Shown: positions 1 to 5,560 of the stretch, in pieces
Layout: each line of letters begins with the position of its first letter
Numbering within the stretch: position 1 is the first letter of the stretch
From: Verrucomicrobiota bacterium
GTDB taxonomy: Bacteria; Verrucomicrobiota; Verrucomicrobiia; Chthoniobacterales; UBA10450
Direction: 5' to 3'
DNA length: 14,861 nucleotides
Assembly: GCA_003217965.1 (NCBI GenBank)
Contig: QHNB01000076.1
Coordinates: 1 to 14,861 of the forward strand
The notes under the pieces: generated by a model
Databases searched by the model: none
What the model saw: only the letters and a program-made list of their open reading frames with translations
Told to the model about the DNA's origin: nothing
Translations under genes and position numbers: made by a program

Positions 1-1
1 C

Positions 2-277
2 GAAGATGATCTTAAGAAAATTGTAGAAATTCAGCTTGGCCGACTAACCAAGCGCCTTGCCCAGCAAAACATCATACTCGAGCTGACGGAGACGGCAAAA
101 GGCCTGCTCGCACGGGAAGGTTATGATCCGGTTTATGGTGCACGGCCGCTGAAGCGCGTCATTCAGCGCGATCTGCTCAATCCCCTGAGCCTCGATATCC
201 TGGAGGGAAAATTCGGCGAGGGGCAGACCGTCAAGGTGCACGAAAAAAATCGGAAGCTCGAGTTTTCCGCCAAGTAG
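2..277 (+). CDS. clpB: ClpB disaggregase, C-terminal fragment (5' end outside window)
   Basis: ClpB is the cytoplasmic Hsp100 AAA+ ATPase that threads aggregated proteins through its hexamer, working with DnaK. Only the last 91 residues are present, read from base 2 to the TAG at 275-277. They correspond to the C-terminal small domain of the second AAA+ module. The sensor-2 stretch GYDPVYGARPLKRVIQ is visible at residues 40-55 of the fragment, with the conserved Gly-Ala-Arg. It is followed by the usual end, LLNPLSLDILEGKF then a short beta strand. ClpC and other Hsp100 proteins share the GAR motif, but the ending fits ClpB best. No strong terminator follows; the next gene starts 85 nt later on the same strand. 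Confidence 0.88.
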   Translation, partial: EDDLKKIVEIQLGRLTKRLAQQNIILELTETAKGLLAREGYDPVYGARPLKRVIQRDLLNPLSLDILEGKFGEGQTVKVHEKNRKLEFSAK

Positions 278-362
278 GTCCGATCGGCGGTTAAGCCAGT
301 GAAGCGCACGTTGCCTTCGCCGTCGCGGTTGAACATCGGTGAAACGATGCTGTCTTGTGCAC

Positions 363-674
363 ATGATCAAAACAACGTTAGCTCTACTTGCGGCTGGAGC
401 ATTTTCGACGTCGGCCTTCGCCGGCGATGCGCCATGCTGCGCCGGAAAAGCTTCGGCCGACGCCAAAGCGAACTGCATGACGTTCGCGAGCCTCAACATC
501 ACGGCTGACCAGAAGGCAAAACTTGAAACGTGGCAGGCGGAATGCATGAAAGGCGGCTGCACGAAGCAGAGTCGCGCTGCCTTCATGGAAAAAGCGAAAA
601 CGATTCTCTCGCCCGACCAATACGCGGAGTTGAAATCGAAGTGCGATAAAGGTTCGCGGCAAACACAGAGCTGA
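363..674 (+). CDS. Small secreted Cys-rich protein, Spy/CpxP-like pattern
   Basis: The 103-aa product begins with a clear Sec signal peptide: Lys3, a hydrophobic core at residues 5-19, and a cleavage site after AFA at 20. That is why I chose ATG 363 over the in-frame GTG at 339. The mature part of about 83 residues holds six cysteines (25, 26, 38, 61, 66, 94). It also has two helical repeats of the LTxxQ type, LNITADQ at 44-50 and LSPDQ at 82-86, each followed by a charged helix. This pattern recalls the Spy/CpxP/ZraP periplasmic chaperone and metal-sensor proteins, though it is much shorter and Cys-rich. Metal binding or a thiol role is inference. It lies between clpB and a hairpin terminator and is probably transcribed alone or by read-through from clpB. 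Similar small secreted proteins occur in Verrucomicrobiota as far as I recall. Confidence 0.72.
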   Translation: MIKTTLALLAAGAFSTSAFAGDAPCCAGKASADAKANCMTFASLNITADQKAKLETWQAECMKGGCTKQSRAAFMEKAKTILSPDQYAELKSKCDKGSRQTQS

Positions 675-698
675 TTCGGTTCGCGGAACTATTATTTG

Positions 699-729
699 AG
701 CGCGCCGACGATAAACTCGGCGCGCTTTT
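699..729 (+). terminator. Rho-independent terminator after the Cys-rich protein gene
   Basis: Perfect 10-bp inverted repeat, AGCGCGCCGA (699-708) and TCGGCGCGCT (717-726), with an 8-nt loop. It is followed by a short T run (726-729) and starts 24 nt after the stop codon. GC-rich stem plus Ts is the classical intrinsic terminator for the plus-strand gene. It can also act on the minus strand, where the 3D-domain gene converges, but the T run there is poor. Confidence 0.75.
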
Positions 730-759
730 CTGTACAGGCCAGGTCGACGTTTTCTTAGC

Positions 760-780
760 GAGGCACGAGGCACGAGGCAC
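760..780 (+). repeat. Three tandem copies of GAGGCAC
   Basis: Three exact head-to-tail copies of the 7-mer GAGGCAC lie in the intergenic space between the terminator and the REP-like palindrome. There is no coding sense here. This is a short tandem repeat, probably slippage-generated; function unknown. Confidence 0.7.
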
Positions 781-793
781 GATTCCGAATTAG

Positions 794-823
794 GTAGGGG
801 CGATTCCGGTGAGCCGCCCCTAC
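794..823 (+). repeat. REP-like palindrome with GTAG head
   Basis: GTAGGGGCG (794-802) pairs with CGCCCCTAC (815-823) across a 12-nt centre that can pair partly. The start GGTAGGGGCG matches the REP-like elements around the transposase at 2953-3372, so I place it in the same family. It lies between convergent genes and may also help end transcription of the 3D-domain gene. Confidence 0.6.
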
Positions 824-844
824 TAGGATGTGGCGCCCCATCCC

Positions 845-1633
845 TTAGCGCTTCGCGATCACGTCTACTTCGAACGCGTATTCCATCCAGGTCCCGCGCG
901 GTCGGGCGCGCTGCCGGCCGACCGCACCGCGGGGTTCGTCTTCGCCCCAGTACAAATCGATTTGCAGAGGGTGCACCCCCGATCCGGTGTCGCAAATGAA
1001 CCATTCCTCACTGCCGATCTCTTCACGCACTGTTTGTGACTTGATCAACAGTGTCGCATGTTGATGCAGAAATTGGTTGCGCGAGGAAATGGCGCAGGAG
1101 CGGCGGGGAATGAGAACTTCGCCGCGCCGTCCGACCGGAGCTTGGGCAAATGCATAGCGCCCATCGCCGATCCACCGAATGTAATTTCGGCCATCGACCG
1201 GTTCGTTTATTCGTCCAAATCCTTCCTTTTTCACGGCCAACAAAAAATCGCGCGGGAACTTGCGGCTGCGTAAACCCGGCGCCTCTACTGGAGTAGAATC
1301 AAATCCTCGTTCCGCGGTAAAACCGGACTCTTTTGGAGTGTAATAAATCGTGCAGAAAAAAAAGTGTGGGTAAACGGCCCCATCGGAAGTTTGTTGCGGC
1401 CGCGTTTGAGAAACATGCCGTTTCAACTCGGAGACCTTCATATCGCGAAAAGCACGAAGCTGTTTGTCGGTCATTCCGTCGGTGACAGCATCTGGATTTT
1501 CACCAAAACTGCTAGTCACGCCCGCAGCCAGCGCGGTTAGGATTAGTCGGGAAAGAATTCGGCGACAGGACCGCCGAGAAGCACTTCGATCGGAAGGCGC
1601 TGGTATTCGTATTCGTAAGGTGGCTGCTTCCAC
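845..1633 (-). CDS. Secreted 3D-domain protein (MltA/EmtA-type fold)
   Basis: The 262-aa product resembles verrucomicrobial proteins ending in a 3D domain, the double-psi barrel of MltA-type lytic transglycosylases and resuscitation factors that act on peptidoglycan outside the cell. Visible marks are FFFCTIYYTPKESGFTAERG (91-110), a middle part PVGRRGEVLIPRRS, and the core DTGSGVHPLQIDLYWGEDEP (215-234) with Asp215 and Asp226. The end near residue 250 (MEYAFEVDVI) is also typical. A hydrophobic stretch at 26-39 followed by Ser/Gly looks like a signal peptide, but it sits late. The only usual in-frame start upstream is GTG 1633, giving a 91-nt overlap with the NamZ-like gene and a long Arg-rich n-region. 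No ATG lies nearer, so the true start is unsure. Two cell-wall genes in tandem suggest co-transcription. Confidence 0.72.
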   Translation of the reverse strand: MEAATLRIRIPAPSDRSASRRSCRRILSRLILTALAAGVTSSFGENPDAVTDGMTDKQLRAFRDMKVSELKRHVSQTRPQQTSDGAVYPHFFFCTIYYTPKESGFTAERGFDSTPVEAPGLRSRKFPRDFLLAVKKEGFGRINEPVDGRNYIRWIGDGRYAFAQAPVGRRGEVLIPRRSCAISSRNQFLHQHATLLIKSQTVREEIGSEEWFICDTGSGVHPLQIDLYWGEDEPRGAVGRQRARPRGTWMEYAFEVDVIAKR

Positions 1634-2631
1634 TGGAAATAGTTCGCGTACATTCGCCGAATACAGCGTATGACTTCAATGCCCGTGGCAAATGGTTGGA
1701 ATGAGTCGCGATCCGTGACATGGATTTGCGCGCCACCACATAGTTCACTCGCAAACTTGTGAAAGGTCGGTTGGAAAAAGATCTCGCGGCACTGGACGCC
1801 CGGCACTCGCCGTCGGTTGAGTTCATTGGCAATGAGGTCCGGATCGATCCAAGGCGCGCCAAAAATCTCGAACGGTCGGGTCGTGCCGCGGCCTTCCGAA
1901 ATGTTCGTCCCTTCGAGCAGGCACATGCCGGGATAAACGGTGGCGGTATCGAGTGTTGGCATATTGGGTGACGCCATTATCCAAGAGAGGCCGGTGTCAT
2001 TGAACCACATCATGCGCTCCCAATTTTTCATTGGCAAAACAGTCAATGCACACTTTGGAAACACGTCGTGCTGAAATTGCGTGGCCAGTTCGCCGATTGT
2101 TTTGCCGTGCCGGACGGGAATCGGATGCATTCCAACAAAAGAGCGATATTCCGGCTTTAATAGCGGGCCTTCGATGGTCACACCATTAATTGGATTCGGC
2201 CGGTCCAGAACGATGACGGCAACATTGGCGCCTTCGCAGGCACGCATGCACAAAAACATCGTCCAAATGAACGTGTAATAACGCGCGCCGATATCCTGGA
2301 GATCAATCAGGACGGCGTCGAGATCGCGCACCATTTCAGTGGTGGGCTCCCGGTGCTCGCCATACAGACTGTAAACGGGGATGTGCAGTTTGGGATGTTC
2401 GTAGCTGTGCCATTCGATCATGTTGTCCTGCGTTTCACCGCGGAACCCGTGTTGCGGACCGAATAGCGCGGTCAGCCGAAACAGGTTTCCGTTTTCCTGT
2501 TCCAGAATTCGCGCGGTGTGTTCGAGCGTCGAATTAACTGAAGCCGGGTGGAGTAGTGCTCCGATTCGCGCGCCGCGGAGCTCACGCGGCCAAATCTCGC
2601 GGAGATGATCGATCGGAAGCTGGACTGCCAT
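1543..2631 (-). CDS. DUF1343 / NamZ-like exo-N-acetylmuramidase family protein
   Basis: DUF1343 proteins include NamZ, which removes N-acetylmuramic acid from the non-reducing ends of peptidoglycan fragments. From ATG 2631 the product has 362 aa. Family marks in order are LFGPQHGFRGE (56-66), DLQDIGARYYT (110-120), VLDRPNPING (141-150), RHGKTIGEL (174-182), ASPNMPTLDTATVYPG (220-235) and EGTNISEGRGTTRPFE (240-255). At the first motif, where I recall P-E-H-G in characterised NamZ, there is Gln60. The chain stops soon after LPIEVLLGGP, some tens of residues before the family's usual end. No signal peptide is visible from this start. ATG 2667 and TTG 2691 are alternative starts and none has a good Shine-Dalgarno site. 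Its end overlaps the 3D-domain gene by 91 nt. The family call is firm; the activity is inferred. Confidence 0.83.
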   Translation of the reverse strand: MAVQLPIDHLREIWPRELRGARIGALLHPASVNSTLEHTARILEQENGNLFRLTALFGPQHGFRGETQDNMIEWHSYEHPKLHIPVYSLYGEHREPTTEMVRDLDAVLIDLQDIGARYYTFIWTMFLCMRACEGANVAVIVLDRPNPINGVTIEGPLLKPEYRSFVGMHPIPVRHGKTIGELATQFQHDVFPKCALTVLPMKNWERMMWFNDTGLSWIMASPNMPTLDTATVYPGMCLLEGTNISEGRGTTRPFEIFGAPWIDPDLIANELNRRRVPGVQCREIFFQPTFHKFASELCGGAQIHVTDRDSFQPFATGIEVIRCIRRMYANYFQWKQPPYEYEYQRLPIEVLLGGPVAEFFPD

Positions 2632-2713
2632 ATGCAATATTTGTAACGGCTTATGACCGTCGTCCATAAATGTCGGCGGGTGGACGTTCAACGAACCGGC
2701 CCCTAACGGGCTG

Positions 2714-2739
2714 GTAGGGGCGGTTCACCCGAACCGCCC
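2714..2739 (+). repeat. REP-like palindrome A (GTAG head, GGTTC type)
   Basis: GTAG at 2714-2717 leads a 9-bp stem, GGGCGGTTC (2718-2726) and GAACCGCCC (2731-2739), with loop ACCC. It lies in the 321-nt non-coding gap (2632-2952) between the NamZ-like gene and the transposase. That gap holds elements A, B and C and nothing else I can support. Confidence 0.75.
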
Positions 2740-2795
2740 GGCGGGCTCCGCTACTAACGCACGTCGGCCCTTGCACGTTCACCAAATCCCCAGCA

Positions 2796-2820
2796 GGCGA
2801 TTGAGGTCAATCGCCGCTAC
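2796..2820 (-). repeat. REP-like palindrome B (inverted, ATTGA type)
   Basis: GGCGATTGA (2796-2804) and TCAATCGCC (2807-2815) form a 9-bp stem around GG. CTAC follows at 2817-2820, so on the minus strand the element reads GTAG then the hairpin. It is oriented opposite to A, C and E and has a different stem sequence. Confidence 0.73.
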
Positions 2821-2867
2821 CTACGTCACGATCCGTCGCCTCGCTCTTGCCTTTCGCAGGTAAGGTC

Positions 2868-2886
2868 GGCGGTTCACCGAACCGCC
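2868..2886 (+). repeat. REP-like palindrome C (GGTTC type, degenerate head)
   Basis: GGCGGTTC (2868-2875) and GAACCGCC (2879-2886) form an 8-bp stem with loop ACC, the same core as elements A and E. The head reads GGTAAGG rather than GGTAGGG, so it is a weaker member. It sits 66 nt past the transposase stop codon. Confidence 0.68.
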
Positions 2887-2952
2887 CGGTTAAGCTCAGC
2901 GGCTTGATACGCAATCAGCCTTTCGAAAGGAATCACCACGAAGGACAAATGG

Positions 2953-3372
2953 TCATTGATTGGCGCGCGTAACGAAACCGGTACGCATTGGATTATTGAG
3001 AATGTAATCGGCCTTCTCGGGGAGGCTTTCATCCTTGCGCACCCGATGATCGAAATAATTGCGTTGCCATTTAATACCTGTCGTTCTCGCGATGATTCGT
3101 TTGAAATCGCGGACGATATCCGAGAGCGGTGCTTTGCCGTCGATTCCGATCAACAAATGAAGGTGATCCGGTATCAGAAGAAGAAGGTTCAAGTACCATC
3201 GAGCCTTCGCGTGATACAGCCGCGCGGTTGTGAACAGCATTGCTGCTAACGATTCATGGCAAAGCGAATTTCGATGGCGGGCGACACAGCAGATCGTAAC
3301 GAAATAAATAGCGCCAAACCTAGTGGCGAAGTGCGTGCCGTGATCGAGTTGTTTTCTGTGTCGACGTTCCAC
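2953..3372 (-). CDS. REP-associated tyrosine transposase (RAYT, Y1/HUH), probably C-terminally truncated
   Basis: RAYTs are single-domain Y1 HUH nucleases related to IS200/IS605 TnpA; they cut at REP sequences and are thought to spread them. The 139-aa product shows YFVTICC (23-29), the HUH pair in IPDHLHLLIG (His70, His72), WQRNYFDHRVRKDES (102-116) and DYILNNP (122-128) with the likely nucleophile Tyr123. It starts at GTG 3372; an in-frame TAG lies 12 nt upstream. It ends TRANQ-TGA, whereas relatives continue with a Trp-Pro-rich end. In frame after the TGA the sequence reads PFVLRGD before stopping at 2896-2898, as if TGG had become TGA. REP-like palindromes lie on both sides, the usual RAYT setting. 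Catalytic residues remain, so it may still act, or it is a fresh pseudogene. Confidence 0.85.
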   Translation of the reverse strand: MERRHRKQLDHGTHFATRFGAIYFVTICCVARHRNSLCHESLAAMLFTTARLYHAKARWYLNLLLLIPDHLHLLIGIDGKAPLSDIVRDFKRIIARTTGIKWQRNYFDHRVRKDESLPEKADYILNNPMRTGFVTRANQ

Positions 3373-3395
3373 CAGGTAAATGTTCTAGACGCGTT

Positions 3396-3420
3396 GGGCG
3401 ATTGAGGTCAATCGCCCTAC
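3396..3420 (-). repeat. REP-like palindrome D (inverted, ATTGA type)
   Basis: GGGCGATTGA (3396-3405) and TCAATCGCCC (3408-3417) form a perfect 10-bp stem around GG. CTAC lies at 3417-3420, so the GTAG head is on the minus strand. Its stem is the same as element B. It lies 23 nt upstream of the transposase start. Confidence 0.77.
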
Positions 3421-3454
3421 CTGTTCCAATGGCCGTTCAAACATTGCACTGCTG

Positions 3455-3480
3455 GTAGGGGCGGTTCACCGAACCGCCCC
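3455..3480 (+). repeat. REP-like palindrome E (GTAG head, GGTTC type)
   Basis: GTAG (3455-3458) leads a perfect 10-bp stem, GGGGCGGTTC (3458-3467) and GAACCGCCCC (3471-3480), with loop ACC. Its core is the same as A and C. Together with D it makes an inverted REP doublet with the heads diverging from each other's far side, the arrangement called a BIME in enterobacteria. It is also the only candidate stem near the end of lnt. Confidence 0.78.
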
Positions 3481-3524
3481 AGTGTGCCTGATTGCGAACG
3501 TCTGCCAGAGCGAATCAGTCAAAA

Positions 3525-5198
3525 TCAGGCGGAGCGATCGGCCAACTTTCTCCGCTTAAGACTGATCCACAAAATGGGGACTATTTTCACAAGAGCAATG
3601 AGGATCGTTGCGATCGCACAAGTTTTTGCGAAGAGCTCACCATTGCGAGTGTAGAAAGTCAGCACCGGTTCTATCGGAATATTGACGTCGCCAATCAGTG
3701 TGCCTTCTTCGAAGATGCTTCCTTGATCGTCGCGTAACACCTGTGTGACGCGGCCAAATTCGTTGACGAAACAAGTCACTCCCGTGTTCGCTGCGCGCAC
3801 CATAGGCCGCCGCGTTTCAACACAGCGGAACACGGCGTTTGCAAGATGCTGGCGCGAACCGGCCGAACGTAGAAACCAGCCATCGTTTGTCACGTTGGCG
3901 AGAAAATCGGCGCCGTGTAGAACGAATTGGCGCGTGAGCTCGCCAACGGTGTCTTCAAAGCAAATCAAGGAAGCAAGGCGGCCGTGGTTTTTCGAAAGTT
4001 GAAAGACAGTGAATTCGTGGCCGACGTCGAAATCTTCGGGCACCTGATCACCTGCAATCTTCGCAAAAAGGGGAAAAGAACGCCGCAACGGAACATATTC
4101 GCCAAAAGGCACGAGGTGAACTTTGCGATAAAGTTGGACCTGTTGGTCCAGTCGGACCAAAAGAGCAGCGTTATAAACGCCCTCCGGCGGCGCGTCGATA
4201 ACTCCCAGCAAAATATCGACGCCAGCTGAAGCGGCCAATTCATTTACAAAATTAAAGGATTGCTCGTCCTCGAGCACAGGCGCAGGTAAGGCGCTTTCGG
4301 GCCAAACCAGGAGATCGATGCCCGAAGTCGATGTCAGCGCTATTCTGCTTAAACGGTCGAACTTCTCGAAGATCTTCTGCTTATAACGGAGGTCAAATTT
4401 CTCTGCTCGCGGCACGCTCGCCTGTACTAGGGCGACGTGCAGCGGCCGGGTCGGCGGTCGGCTTTGCACCGCGTTCACTCCGAAGGCGAAAATACCGACC
4501 AATCCGACCATTGTGAGAGTCAGATCGTAATGCGGTCGCATGATCCGGCTGCGGGTTTCCTCCCATATCCGGCGTGCCGTTGTCGCCAGAATGGAGTTTG
4601 AAAATGCAACGAAGAACGTCACGCCCGCGACGCCAGTGAATTCCGCCATTTGGATCATCGGCCAGGTGGCGTGAAGGGCGACCCCCAAGCCATTCCAGCC
4701 AAACCCGGAAAAGAGCCAGCCGCGGGTCCATTCCAGCCCCGTCCAGGCAGTGGCGAGACAAACAGCCAGAAAGAGATTGTGACCGGAGCGCAGCCAAGGC
4801 GAACTGCTCGACAGCGTTTCCGGGTTCGCGCGCGAGAGCATTTCCGTCCATTTATCAACAACGACAATTCGCGAGGTCTCGCGTGGTCGCATCAATCCAC
4901 AAAACGCGGCCCATAACGCGTAATAAATCGCCATGTAGAATTGCAGGACGAACCAGCCGAGCGCGGTGACTGTTGTTAGCCAGAAAAAACTGATCCAGAA
5001 AAACGTCAGGCCTGCGAGGTACCCCAATTCGAGGTCCCGTAGCCACCGTCGTCGTACTTTTTCACCGGAAAAAAAAACCGCGGCAATGAGAGGAGCTAAT
5101 GCGAACCAACAAAGCCAGGTTTGATCGAACGGCGGCAAACTTGCCGCACCAAGAACACCGCTAAGGATTGCTGCCAGCCACGGCCAGAGCCGCTGCAT
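3525..5198 (-). CDS. lnt: Apolipoprotein N-acyltransferase
   Basis: Lnt adds the third acyl chain to the N-terminal Cys of lipoproteins at the periplasmic face of the inner membrane, using phospholipid as donor. Counting from GTG 5204 (559 aa), hydrophobic segments fill residues 8-105 and 142-245. The nitrilase-like domain follows from about 255, with the triad Glu303 (LLVWPESALP), Lys361 (LYRKVHLVPFGEYVPLR) and Cys415 (SLICFEDTVGE). A last membrane helix lies at 527-549 before a basic tail. A hydrophilic stretch at 106-140 between the membrane parts is longer than I expect. I chose ATG 5198; GTG 5204, two codons earlier, is equally possible. The upstream gene stops at 5207, so translation is probably coupled. 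Presence of Lnt implies an outer membrane with triacylated lipoproteins. Confidence 0.93.
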   Translation of the reverse strand: MQRLWPWLAAILSGVLGAASLPPFDQTWLCWFALAPLIAAVFFSGEKVRRRWLRDLELGYLAGLTFFWISFFWLTTVTALGWFVLQFYMAIYYALWAAFCGLMRPRETSRIVVVDKWTEMLSRANPETLSSSSPWLRSGHNLFLAVCLATAWTGLEWTRGWLFSGFGWNGLGVALHATWPMIQMAEFTGVAGVTFFVAFSNSILATTARRIWEETRSRIMRPHYDLTLTMVGLVGIFAFGVNAVQSRPPTRPLHVALVQASVPRAEKFDLRYKQKIFEKFDRLSRIALTSTSGIDLLVWPESALPAPVLEDEQSFNFVNELAASAGVDILLGVIDAPPEGVYNAALLVRLDQQVQLYRKVHLVPFGEYVPLRRSFPLFAKIAGDQVPEDFDVGHEFTVFQLSKNHGRLASLICFEDTVGELTRQFVLHGADFLANVTNDGWFLRSAGSRQHLANAVFRCVETRRPMVRAANTGVTCFVNEFGRVTQVLRDDQGSIFEEGTLIGDVNIPIEPVLTFYTRNGELFAKTCAIATILIALVKIVPILWISLKRRKLADRSA

Positions 5199-5206
5199 GG
5201 TCACGG

Positions 5207-5521
5207 CTAACCGCGCCGGCGCCGCCGCCGTTGTTCGTGCGACTCGCGGCGTCCGGGATGGAGGGCTTCACGCAAATCTCTGGCGTAGGATTGATTGACC
5301 CGGAACATCGCGCGTCCGACATCTTCGGCCGTGCGAATGTTTACCCTGTTCGCCAGTACGTAGCCCATCGTCAGCAAACCATCGAGAGTATCAATGAGTT
5401 CGCCTGCTTCTAGTTCCGCCATCCGCTCGAGCAATGCGCTACCCGGCATCGCTGCTCCGGACAGCCCGAGGGTTTTGAGAAGCGTGATTTCCCCGCCGCT
5501 CAAGTTAATCTCGCGTGACAC
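5207..5521 (-). CDS. Small hypothetical protein, possible winged-helix fold
   Basis: I do not recognise the family. The 104-aa product starts at GTG 5521 and has no good ribosome site. Residues 8-56 alternate short helices and Gly turns (SGGEITLLKTLGLSG, LLERMAELEAGELIDTLDGL, LTMGYVLAN). This pattern resembles a winged helix-turn-helix like those of MarR- or SelB-type domains. Residues 60-88 predict a further helix with VGRAMFRVNQSYARDLREAL. The tail ends in a run of arginines, which would suit contact with nucleic acid or membrane. It lies 39 nt after the mutase stop and 2 nt before lnt, so it should be co-transcribed and probably translationally coupled to lnt. Fold and function are guesses; the reading frame is well supported by the tight packing. 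Confidence 0.62.
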   Translation of the reverse strand: MSREINLSGGEITLLKTLGLSGAAMPGSALLERMAELEAGELIDTLDGLLTMGYVLANRVNIRTAEDVGRAMFRVNQSYARDLREALHPGRRESHEQRRRRRRG

Positions 5522-5560
5522 GCCGGAATTTTTCGCGCGAATCGCGTGCTGTCGAGTACG

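Noticed and set aside
44..586. 180-aa open frame on the minus strand over clpB
   Set aside because: Antisense to the clearly coding clpB end and the small secreted protein; no domain.
384..1004. 206-aa open frame on the minus strand
   Set aside because: Arg-rich composition, crosses a terminator and a REP-like palindrome, and is antisense to a better-supported secreted protein; a shadow frame.
2919..2930. Perfect palindrome CCTTTCGAAAGG beyond the transposase stop
   Set aside because: No loop or GTAG head; it falls in what seems to be the lost C-terminal coding sequence, so chance is likely.
2714..3480. CRISPR-like array
   Set aside because: The palindromes are few, unevenly spaced, of two types and of mixed orientation, and a RAYT rather than cas genes is present.
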